NCBI GenBank assembly: GCA_937998875.1
Contig: CALLBO010000001.1
Span: 1-43,236 of the forward strand
Length of the DNA stretch: 43,236 bases
DNA from: an uncultured Granulosicoccaceae bacterium
Lineage (GTDB): Bacteria; Pseudomonadota; Gammaproteobacteria; Granulosicoccales; Granulosicoccaceae
Reading direction: 5' to 3'
Under the pieces are notes generated by a model that saw nothing but the letters and a program-made list of their open reading frames with translations, was not told the origin of the DNA and made no database searches. Made by a program: the position numbers and the translations under genes. Every line of letters begins with the position of its first letter. The first letter of the stretch is position 1. Positions 1 to 6,742 of the stretch are shown piece after piece.

Positions 1-75
1 ATCGTCTTCACCCTCAATGGGCAATTGCAACTGACCGCTCGTGTCTGCTTTAACAACTCGACGTTTTATCCCCAT
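1..75 (-). CDS. Partial CDS, N-terminus of unknown protein running off the left edge
   Basis: On the minus strand an ATG at 75-73 opens a frame that stays open for 25 codons to the edge of the window. The visible peptide begins MGIKRRVVKADTSGQ and ends in an acidic stretch. A weak purine-rich stretch (AAAGAG) lies about 9 nt upstream. The mix of charged and polar residues looks like the start of a soluble cytoplasmic protein. I do not recognise the family, and 25 codons are too few to be sure it is a gene. Confidence 0.4.
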   Translation of the reverse strand, partial: MGIKRRVVKADTSGQLQLPIEGEDD

Positions 76-128
76 CTGAATTGCTCTTTATTGCCTCCAG
101 CAATAATCGCAAAAATTCAGACCTTTGG

Positions 129-232
129 CGACACCCTCTTTGGGAGAGTGACTTAGCATTGGGTAGGTGTATTTAAAATATAGTCGAATAGAATTTCAAT
201 AATGGCTTTAACGACACCCTCCCAATGAGAGT
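129..232. repeat. Two copies of a short hairpin motif, 83 bp apart
   Basis: The pattern CGACACCCTC-N5-GAGAGT occurs at 129-149 and again at 212-232, with the same 5-base spacer length but different spacer bases. ACCCTC and GAGAGT are nearly complementary, so each copy could fold into a small hairpin. They lie in the space between the left-edge minus gene and the small secreted protein, so they may be paired operators or a transcript structure. No known regulator is assigned. Confidence 0.35.
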
Positions 233-679
233 TTGTCATTTGCCTGGTCTAATCATATGAAAGTTCATCCGTGCAACAAGTTTGCAAATTTTGTATTGCT
301 GGCGTCTCTCAGTGTTTCAACAATGGCTGTTGCGGACCGCTCTCGCTTTTATGGTGACGTCTCTTATGGTGCCGTCTTTTATGGTGCGTGGGGAACGCAG
401 GCACAATGTGCCCGTAGCCTGATCGTTCCTTTTGGAACAAAGCACTATGCACCTTTTAAAATAAGTGCTGACTGGCTGCAACATGGTGATGTCTGGTGCC
501 GCCTTAGCTGGGCGAACGTTTTTATTAACGATGCTGATGCAGCTGGAGTGGCAAATGCAATATGTGGTGAGGACGATAGCCGTAATTACCGGATTAACTT
601 AAATCTCAATGGAGATGAGCTCGCACTGGTCTGGAATGGTGATATTGTGAATAGCCGGCTTTTGCGCTGTTCAAACTGA
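233..679 (+). CDS. Small secreted cysteine-containing protein, unknown function
   Basis: The frame encodes up to 148 residues. It opens with a TTG at 233; an ATG at 257 (MKVHPCNKFANFVLL) is an equally good start because it gives a typical signal peptide ending around ASLSVSTMAVA, which predicts export. The mature part holds four cysteines (in AQC, VWC, AIC and the C-terminal LRC), enough for two disulfides, which suits a periplasmic or secreted protein. Just after the signal peptide three 15-nt units (348-392) encode repeated YG-containing steps. No family is recognised. It is followed by the convergent tesB, with 36 bases between the stop codons. Confidence 0.6.
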   Translation: MSFAWSNHMKVHPCNKFANFVLLASLSVSTMAVADRSRFYGDVSYGAVFYGAWGTQAQCARSLIVPFGTKHYAPFKISADWLQHGDVWCRLSWANVFINDADAAGVANAICGEDDSRNYRINLNLNGDELALVWNGDIVNSRLLRCSN

Positions 680-715
680 CTGCTGTGTGTTGCTGCTAAG
701 CAGGGTTAGTTGGTG

Positions 716-1573
716 TTAGTTGCGCTGTGAACGGATCAGGCCTTCCTGTGCAACTGATGCGACAAGTTCCCCGTTTCTGGTGAACAAGTCTCCCCGGGAA
801 TAACCTCTGCCACTGCTGGTGCTGGGGCTTTCAATGCTATAAAGCAGCCAGTCGTCCATTCTAAAAGGTCGGTGAAACCACATAGCGTGGTCAAGGCTTG
901 CCATGAATACTTTTTCACGTGATGCCAGTGCCCAATGTGGCAGCAACGCAGTTGCCAGCAGGTTGTAGTCAGATACGTAGGTCAGGGCAACCTGATGTGT
1001 GCGGTCGTTGTCGTTTAATGTGCCACGAGCTCTAATCCAGATATGTTGGCATGCTTGTCCGTGTGGTGTTGAGTATTGTTCAATGCCTCTGGTCGGACGG
1101 CATTCGATAGGCCGTTCTGCACGGGTGAGGTTGTAGAGTTGCGGTGATGCCTCTTTGAGCTTTTCAGCGATCTGTTGATCATTGAGCAACCCCTCTGGTG
1201 GCGGGACATCCGGCATAGGCAACGAGTGGCTCAAGCCGTCTTCCGGTCGTTGAAATGACGCCTCCATTGTGAAAATTGGTCGGCCTTTCTGGATCGCTTT
1301 TATTCTTCTGGTTGTGTAGCTGCCCCCGTCTCTGACGTGCTCCACATCGTAGACGATGGGCAACTCGATATCGCCTGCTAGCAGGAAGTAGGCATGCATC
1401 GAGTGCAACACGCGATCATCCGGCACAGTGAGTTGTGCAGCGTGTATCGACTGTGCCAGTACCTGGCCTCCAAACACCCGACCCCATGGTGTGCGGTAAC
1501 TTTGGCCCCGGTATAGGTTGTCTTCTATTCGCTCAAGTTCAAGTACAGAGCGAAGTTCATCAAAGTCTTTCAA
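716..1573 (-). CDS. tesB: Acyl-CoA thioesterase II
   Basis: The 285-residue product has the length and double-hotdog layout of E. coli TesB (286 aa). It hydrolyses acyl-CoA thioesters to free acid and CoA in the cytoplasm. Recognisable blocks are the N-terminal FGGQVLAQS stretch (residues 34-42) and the C-terminal LDHAMWFHRPF, SSGRGYSRG and VASVAQEGLIR blocks, which carry the Asp, Ser/Thr and Gln of the TesB catalytic site. The start is a TTG. It reads away from the marR gene at 1685-2116 on the same strand with a 111-bp gap. It could supply a thioesterase step for CoA intermediates made by the carnitine operon at 15-22 kb, but nothing local links them. Confidence 0.93.
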   Translation of the reverse strand: MKDFDELRSVLELERIEDNLYRGQSYRTPWGRVFGGQVLAQSIHAAQLTVPDDRVLHSMHAYFLLAGDIELPIVYDVEHVRDGGSYTTRRIKAIQKGRPIFTMEASFQRPEDGLSHSLPMPDVPPPEGLLNDQQIAEKLKEASPQLYNLTRAERPIECRPTRGIEQYSTPHGQACQHIWIRARGTLNDNDRTHQVALTYVSDYNLLATALLPHWALASREKVFMASLDHAMWFHRPFRMDDWLLYSIESPSTSSGRGYSRGDLFTRNGELVASVAQEGLIRSQRN

Positions 1574-1684
1574 TCAGGGGCACTCGATTCACAATATGAT
1601 CGGCATAGTATAGCTGCAATTGTTTGCCGTCATATCAGGAGCTTGGCCGAGTGACTGGCTTTGGAGTTACGGAAAGTAAGCCAG

Positions 1685-2116
1685 TCAGTCCTCAGATAGT
1701 TGTTGCATGATCTGTTTCCACGCCTTTTCAGATTTTTTCCCCTGATCCTGGAATACATTTTCCAGCTGCAATATCTGAGTGCCGGTGAGTCTGGCTTCGA
1801 GTCTTTTGCCTGATGGTGTCAAACGTAACTCGCGAACCCTGCGATCCGCTTTGGATTGCTCGTTCCTGACAAGCTCCATGCTTAGCAGTTGTCGCAGGGG
1901 TGGATTAAGCGCTTGTTTTGATATCTGTAAAACACGAAGCAGGTCGTTAACCGAGAGGCCCGGTTGCCGGCCGACAAAGTACAGAATTCGATGATGCACC
2001 CGGCCTAACCCGCGCTTTGCGAGAATCTCATCCGGGCCATGTGTGAAAGCGCGATAAGAGAAAAAGAATAGCTCTATTGCTTCCCGTAGTTGCTGTTCGC
2101 GACTTTCCTTTATCAT
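1685..2116 (-). CDS. MarR-family transcriptional regulator
   Basis: The 143-residue product has a winged-helix MarR fold. The recognition region is LSVNDLLRVLQISKQALNPPLRQL (about residues 54-77), followed by the wing with KADRRVRELRLTPSGKRL. Such proteins are dimeric repressors released by small ligands. It is divergent from the aminotransferase and dehydrogenase genes at 2235-4405. The 110-bp gap between them holds two near-identical palindromes, which makes this regulator their likely controller and probably its own. Downstream of its stop a 9-bp inverted repeat (1653-1661 with 1678-1686) could end the transcript, although it lacks a T tract. Confidence 0.88.
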   Translation of the reverse strand: MIKESREQQLREAIELFFFSYRAFTHGPDEILAKRGLGRVHHRILYFVGRQPGLSVNDLLRVLQISKQALNPPLRQLLSMELVRNEQSKADRRVRELRLTPSGKRLEARLTGTQILQLENVFQDQGKKSEKAWKQIMQQLSED

Positions 2117-2159
2117 GCCTGTACGTTAAGCGTTGCGAGATGAACTGTCAATTAGTATG

Positions 2160-2216
2160 GGTCAATATGGTTGACTATAAATTAGGATTCCTATAAAAAG
2201 GTCAGATATATTGACC
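2160..2216. promoter_or_regulatory. Two MarR-type operator palindromes in the divergent promoter region
   Basis: Site 1 (2161-2175) reads GTCAATATGGTTGAC and site 2 (2201-2215) reads GTCAGATATATTGAC. Both fit GTCA-N7-TGAC, and their centres (2168 and 2208) are exactly 40 bp apart, close to four helical turns. They lie between the divergent marR gene and the aminotransferase, with site 2 only about 20 bp from the aminotransferase start. The inferred role is autorepression plus repression of the aminotransferase/dehydrogenase pair. Confidence 0.7.
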
Positions 2217-2234
2217 TAAATAGGGAATATGGCA

Positions 2235-3404
2235 ATGTTCGCACATAGAATTAAAAATCTGGCTGAGTCGCCTGTTCGGGAAATACTTAAAGTCATTGAT
2301 CGGCCGGGTATGATTTCGTTTGCCGGTGGGCTGCCCGCTGCTAAGTGTTTTCCAACTTTTGACTACGCGTCTCTTTCTTCGCGTCATATGCAGTACGGGC
2401 CGTCCGAGGGAGATGACAAACTGCGTGAGCAGGTAGCGCAGTCATTGTGCAAACGAGGACTGCAGGTGGAGTCAAATCAGGTTCTGATACTTTCCGGCTC
2501 CCAGCAGGGGATCGACCTGGTGGCAAAGTTATTTGTCGAGCCGGGTGTGAAGGTTGCAGTTGAAGTGCCCACCTATCTTGCAGCACTTCAGGCGTTTGAT
2601 CTTTTTGGTGCTGAGTATCGCGGCTATAGTATTGGTGAGCCTGGTATTATTGACTCAGGCCCTGGAGACTCGAAAATTTCCGGTACGCGTCTGACTTACA
2701 CCATTCCAACATTTCAGAACCCGACTGGCCACTGCTACTCATCCGAACAGCGAAAGACTCTTGCTGCAGCCTGCGATGCAACCGGAAGCATTCTATTCGA
2801 AGATGATCCTTACCGCGACCTGGTGTACAGCGACTGTGACAGAACCCCTGTGTGTGCGTACATGCAAGAGGTTAACTGGATCTATCAGGGATCGTTTTCA
2901 AAGTCTTATGCACCCGGCTTGCGGTTAGGATACCTTGCGTGTTCCAAAACACTATTTCCGCAGTTGGTACGGTTAAAACAGGCGGCCGATCTACATAGTT
3001 GTCGTCTCAGTCAGCAGCTAATCTCAGCACTATTAGAAACGCATGATGATCGTAACCTGATCGGGTTTTATCAAAAGCGTCGGGATAATTTTCAAGAGGT
3101 TTTGCAGGATACATTTACTCATCTTGCGGATTGGAAGCGACCTGATGGTGGATTGTTCTTCTGGCTGAAACTGAAGCCAGCCTTTGCGATGGACACGCGC
3201 TTGTTACTGGATCAATCTATCGCTCAAGGCGTTGCATTTATGCCTGGTGAGGCGTTTTACCCTGCAGGTACCACACCTCAGTCAACGCTCCGTCTGAACT
3301 TCAGTCACTCAACTCCGGAATTGGTGCGCAGCGGTTTGGAAGTGCTTGCCGGAATAATCGAGACCGCAGCTGCGGGTCGGGTTCAGCAAAGTAATTCAGT
3401 CTGA
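2235..3404 (+). CDS. PLP-dependent aminotransferase, LysN/2-aminoadipate type
   Basis: This is a fold-type I aminotransferase of about 389 residues in the MocR/LysN/ARO8-like group. It transfers an amino group between an amino acid and a 2-oxo acid, probably with an aromatic, branched or aminoadipate-like substrate. Features seen are the N-terminal ISFAGGLPA block, the YGPSEGDDKLRE block, NPTGHCYS, DDPYRDLVY, and the PLP lysine in GSFSKSYAPGLRLGY. The ATG at 2235 is chosen over the one at 2229 because AGGGA (2222-2226) is then 8 nt away. It is followed after 44 bp by a dehydrogenase gene, so the two are probably cotranscribed under the divergent MarR regulator. Confidence 0.9.
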   Translation: MFAHRIKNLAESPVREILKVIDRPGMISFAGGLPAAKCFPTFDYASLSSRHMQYGPSEGDDKLREQVAQSLCKRGLQVESNQVLILSGSQQGIDLVAKLFVEPGVKVAVEVPTYLAALQAFDLFGAEYRGYSIGEPGIIDSGPGDSKISGTRLTYTIPTFQNPTGHCYSSEQRKTLAAACDATGSILFEDDPYRDLVYSDCDRTPVCAYMQEVNWIYQGSFSKSYAPGLRLGYLACSKTLFPQLVRLKQAADLHSCRLSQQLISALLETHDDRNLIGFYQKRRDNFQEVLQDTFTHLADWKRPDGGLFFWLKLKPAFAMDTRLLLDQSIAQGVAFMPGEAFYPAGTTPQSTLRLNFSHSTPELVRSGLEVLAGIIETAAAGRVQQSNSV

Positions 3405-3448
3405 TTGGCGTAGGGTGGGGGCGTTAAAAATTTACGAGTCTCACAAGC

Positions 3449-4405
3449 ATGAAAATCGGCTTCATTGGTTTAGGGAATGTTGGCGGTAAGCTGGCAGGCA
3501 GTCTGATTCGCAACGGTCATGATGTGACTGTGCGTGATCTGGATAAGTCTATTGCACAACCTTTCCTCGATAAGGGTGCTGCGTGGGCGGACAGCCCCAA
3601 AGAAATGGCGCAAGCTTGTGAAGCGGTGATTACCTGTTTGCCTTCACCTGCAGCCTCAGCCGCGGTGATGGAGGCTGAGGATGGTCTATTGCAAGGCTTG
3701 TCCGACGGCAAGATCTGGATGGAGATGTCGACCACAGATGAAGCCGAAGTGATACGCCTTGGTGCAATGGTGGAACAGCTTGGTGCATCGGCGGTGGACT
3801 GCCCGGTATCTGGTGGATGTCATCGTGCAGATACTGGCAACATATCAATTTTTGCCGGTTGTGAGCGTGAAACTTTTGATCGAATAGTGCCTGTTTTAAA
3901 ATCACTCGGTCGCAGACTGTTGCACACCGGGCCGTTGGGCTCAGCTTCTGTTTTGAAAGTAATAACCAACTACCTTGCTACAGCGAACTTATTGTCTTGT
4001 TGTGAAGCGCTGGTCACTGCCAAAGCTGCCGGTATGGACCTGAACACAACCTATGAAGCGATAAAGATATCTTCCGGCACTTCGTTTGTACATGAAACCG
4101 AAAGCCAGGTGATTCTCAATGGCTCACGTGATATCTCTTTTACGATGGATCTTGTCAGCAAAGATATCGGGTTGTTTCAAGCGGTTGCGGATCGTGCCAA
4201 TGTACCCTTGGAGATCAGTCCTTTATTAATAGATATCTTTAAAGATGGTGAAAAGCGTTACGGATCACGTGAGTGGTCACCGAATATTATTCGCAGGCTT
4301 GAAGATGCTACCGGATTGAGTATTCTCGCCCCCGGTTTTCCTGCGGAAATGACGGATGATGAACCGGAAGAGCCAGGTTATGAAGTCGTGCCTAACAGAG
4401 AATAG
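3449..4405 (+). CDS. NAD(P)-dependent beta-hydroxyacid dehydrogenase (3-hydroxyisobutyrate dehydrogenase family)
   Basis: The 318-residue product begins with a Rossmann motif, GFIGLGNVGGKLA (residues 4-16), and continues with the substrate-binding DCPVSGG block (about 117-123). The catalytic lysine is in SVLKVITNYL (about residue 170). These are the hallmarks of the 3-hydroxyisobutyrate, tartronate-semialdehyde and related dehydrogenases, which oxidise a 3-hydroxy acid with NAD(P)+ in the cytoplasm. The extra acidic C-terminus (DDEPEEPGYE) is unusual. The gene follows the aminotransferase by 44 bp. Paired with it, it may process a beta-hydroxy acid or semialdehyde from amino-acid breakdown. 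The true substrate cannot be read from sequence. Confidence 0.88.
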   Translation: MKIGFIGLGNVGGKLAGSLIRNGHDVTVRDLDKSIAQPFLDKGAAWADSPKEMAQACEAVITCLPSPAASAAVMEAEDGLLQGLSDGKIWMEMSTTDEAEVIRLGAMVEQLGASAVDCPVSGGCHRADTGNISIFAGCERETFDRIVPVLKSLGRRLLHTGPLGSASVLKVITNYLATANLLSCCEALVTAKAAGMDLNTTYEAIKISSGTSFVHETESQVILNGSRDISFTMDLVSKDIGLFQAVADRANVPLEISPLLIDIFKDGEKRYGSREWSPNIIRRLEDATGLSILAPGFPAEMTDDEPEEPGYEVVPNRE

Positions 4406-4406
4406 T

Positions 4407-4724
4407 TTATAAATCGAATATCGGCTTATGCCATCGGTTAGTCTGATTGCTTTTATTGTGGTGCTCAGTCTGCTTTGAGTAGTCTGGTTCTATAGTTGAA
4501 CTCCTGCCGGAATGGCTTGCTTTGGAGTGACTTGCGTGCGAGTTAAGGGGTGCAGAAAATCCTTCATCCAGCTCGGCGATTATACGCACCACAACAATGT
4601 GTCTGCCGACGGTTCGTCGACCGAGGATGGCAGTGGCCGTTGCGGAGTTCTCTGCACACTGGTCTACCACCTGCCTGAGTTGTTGCATTGCCCGCAGGAT
4701 AAAATCTGATTGTTGTTGATTCAC
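4407..4724 (-). CDS. Possible small hypothetical protein
   Basis: The frame codes for 105 residues from a GTG start at 4724. A good Shine-Dalgarno (AGGTGG) lies 4 nt upstream. The first 55 residues look protein-like (MNQQQSDFILRAMQQLRQ), then the sequence becomes Ser/His/Asn-rich and low in hydrophobic residues. It is convergent with the dehydrogenase at 3449-4405, only one base away. No family is recognised. A 65-codon frame on the other strand (4512-4709) is an alternative but has no ribosome site. I consider this one uncertain. Confidence 0.35.
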   Translation of the reverse strand: MNQQQSDFILRAMQQLRQVVDQCAENSATATAILGRRTVGRHIVVVRIIAELDEGFSAPLNSHASHSKASHSGRSSTIEPDYSKQTEHHNKSNQTNRWHKPIFDL

Positions 4725-4930
4725 TTTGCCACCTGAGAAAAGTGGCTACACTGACTGCTAAACATAGTAAGCAGATACTGTATAAAAATACAGTTACATT
4801 TTCCGTTATTTCCCTGTGACTTCTATTGTTTCGGCAGAATCTCTAAAGCTTTTGCCAATCTTACCGTTACAAACGGCGTGTAAAGTCAGCGTCTGCTGAT
4901 CTTGTGCGATAAAAATTAACAGCATTTCCT

Positions 4931-4962
4931 TGCCACAACGGCCTGATTCAGGCAATGTGGCA
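4931..4962 (+). other. Nested stem-loop upstream of the glycine riboswitch
   Basis: TGCCACA (4931-4937) pairs with TGTGGCA (4956-4962). Inside the loop GCCTG (4941-4945) pairs with CAGGC (4949-4953) around a 3-base turn. The result is a compact two-part hairpin about 40 bases before aptamer 1. No T tract follows on the plus strand, so it is not a standard terminator. It may be part of the 5' leader or a protein site near the promoter. Confidence 0.4.
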
Positions 4963-5003
4963 CAGTCTCGAACGCACTGGAGTTATTGGCAGTGCTGAAG
5001 TGC

Positions 5004-5184
5004 AATGTGGGAGAGATCGCCGGCAAGAACTCTGGCGACGCCGAAGGAGCAACACCCAGGAAACTCTCAGGCAACCGGACCACATTTCACAGAGACATCT
5101 GGAGAGTAGCGCGTTTCAACATCGCGCTCACCGAAGGGGTAGTGTGGCTATTGTCACCGAAGCTCTCAGGTTCCGTGACAGATG
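5004..5184 (+). promoter_or_regulatory. Tandem glycine riboswitch (gcvT motif), two aptamers
   Basis: Aptamer 1 is closed by AATGTGG (5004-5010) pairing with CCACATT (5080-5086). It contains the conserved GGGAGAGA, CGCCGAAGGAGCAA and AAACTCTCAGGCAA blocks. Aptamer 2 is closed by CATCTG (5096-5101) with CAGATG (5179-5184). It contains GGAGAG, CACCGAAGGGG and GAAGCTCTCAGG. This is the classic tandem glycine sensor, normally found before glycine cleavage genes or glycine/alanine transporters. Downstream a GGGATTGC/GCAATCTC hairpin (5195-5202 with 5213-5220) lacks a T tract, which suggests control of translation rather than termination. The regulated gene starts at 5255. Confidence 0.95.
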
Positions 5185-5254
5185 GGATTAGGAAGGGATT
5201 GCGTTTAAGCGTGCAATCTCACTGTAATCTGAACAATCTGTCGGGACTTAAGAG

Positions 5255-6571
5255 ATGACCACAAAACCCACCAAAAAACCCAATAGCAAAATTGCTGTTA
5301 TTGGCGCTGGTATCACCGGTGTCACCACCTGTTATGCACTTCTCAACCGTGGCTATGAAGTCACTGTTTTTGATCGTCATCGTTACCCTGCGATGGCAAC
5401 TTCCTTTGCTAATGGTGGCCAGTTGTCTGCATCCAATGCAGAGGTGTGGACGCAGATGTCAACGGTGCTTAAGGGACTCAAGTGGATGATGCGCAAAGAC
5501 GCTCCATTGCTTGTAAACCCTCGACCGGACTGGCACAAACTGTCATGGATGGCAGAGTTCGTTGGCAACATTCCCAACTATGAAAGTAACACCATAGAGA
5601 CCGCACGGCTTGCAGTGGCGGCACGCGAACATCTACAAACCTGGGCGGCGCAAGAGCAGATTGACTTTGACTATGAGCAGCGCGGCATACTGCATATTTA
5701 CTCTTCCAGAAAAGAGTACGATCACGCGACCCGGGTCAACGAGTTGTTAAACAAGGGTGGCCTTGATCGTCGCGCAGTGACCGAAAGTGAAATGAAAGCC
5801 ATTGAGCCGTCGCTCTCGGGTGAATTTCATGGCGGGTATTTCACGCCAAGTGATTCGACTGGAGATATTCATAAGTACACCCGTGGTCTTGCTGATGCCT
5901 GTGTTCGACAAGGGGCGACTTTTCGGTGTGATACCGATGTTAAAAGCGTTGATCACACGGGTAAATCGGTGCAGGTGCAATACGCCAATATAGCGCCCGG
6001 TTTATCCAAAGAATCCAAGGCAGACGTTGAGCTTGCGGAATTTGATGGTGTGGTTGTTTGTGCCGGAGTCGGCAGTCGCGCTATAGCGTCGCAACTGGGT
6101 GACAGGGTAAACATCTATCCGGTTAAAGGTTACTCAATCACTGTTCCGCTTAATGATGAAGTCAGTCAGCAGGCGGCACCGTGGGTAAGTATTCTTGATG
6201 ACGAAGCAAAGATCGTAACCAGTCGTCTTGGGGTTGATCGTTTTCGGATAGCGGGAACGGCCGAGTTCAACGGCGACAACCGCGACATTCGCGATGACCG
6301 CATCAGGCCATTGGTCGAGTGGTGCCGTCGGTATTTCCCGCAAGTAGATACCGAGCATGTCATTGCGTGGGCTGGTTTGCGTCCTATGATGCCCAATATG
6401 ATGCCACGCATTGGTAGTGGTAAGTTATCAGGGGTGTTTTACAACACCGGCCACGGTCATCTCGGCTGGACGCTTTCGCCCATAACGGCAGAGATGGTTG
6501 GTGAAGTAGTAAGTCAGTCATTGCCCGTCGATAACCTGCAGGTGGCAGGGGAGTATCTGAAGGCGGGATAG
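5255..6571 (+). CDS. FAD-dependent D-amino acid dehydrogenase / DAO-family oxidoreductase (DadA type)
   Basis: The 438-residue product has the DAO/DadA fold. The FAD dinucleotide motif is VIGAGITGVTTCY (residues 15-27), followed by the DadA-typical SFANGGQLSASNAEVW block (about 50-65). C-terminal blocks are WAGLRPMMP and TGHGHLGWT. DadA enzymes oxidise D-alanine and other small D-amino acids to 2-oxo acids at the membrane. The tandem glycine riboswitch just upstream means expression responds to glycine, so the physiological substrate may be glycine or an N-methylglycine. That is inference, since no substrate residue settles it. The gene appears monocistronic. Confidence 0.9.
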   Translation: MTTKPTKKPNSKIAVIGAGITGVTTCYALLNRGYEVTVFDRHRYPAMATSFANGGQLSASNAEVWTQMSTVLKGLKWMMRKDAPLLVNPRPDWHKLSWMAEFVGNIPNYESNTIETARLAVAAREHLQTWAAQEQIDFDYEQRGILHIYSSRKEYDHATRVNELLNKGGLDRRAVTESEMKAIEPSLSGEFHGGYFTPSDSTGDIHKYTRGLADACVRQGATFRCDTDVKSVDHTGKSVQVQYANIAPGLSKESKADVELAEFDGVVVCAGVGSRAIASQLGDRVNIYPVKGYSITVPLNDEVSQQAAPWVSILDDEAKIVTSRLGVDRFRIAGTAEFNGDNRDIRDDRIRPLVEWCRRYFPQVDTEHVIAWAGLRPMMPNMMPRIGSGKLSGVFYNTGHGHLGWTLSPITAEMVGEVVSQSLPVDNLQVAGEYLKAG

Positions 6572-6742
6572 TTGCCGGAACCGGTTCACATTTTCAACCG
6601 GCTCTGGCTCATTGAAGTACTGGCATAGCGTTGAGTCACGGCGTGTTCACGGGCTCAACACCGTTGATTCACTGCTCCAACAGCATAGTGTGGCCCTTCC
6701 TCAATCAAGAGGAGAGCCCGCTAATCTATTGGAGTCCCGCTC

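Noticed and set aside
4512..4709. 65-codon plus-strand frame opposite the 105-codon minus frame
   Set aside because: No ribosome site, Cys/His-rich composition and no neighbours in the same direction; the minus frame has the better start signal.
6574..6608. Hairpin CCGGTT/AACCGG after the DadA-type gene as a terminator
   Set aside because: Only a 6-bp stem with a 9-base loop and no T tract; support is too weak.
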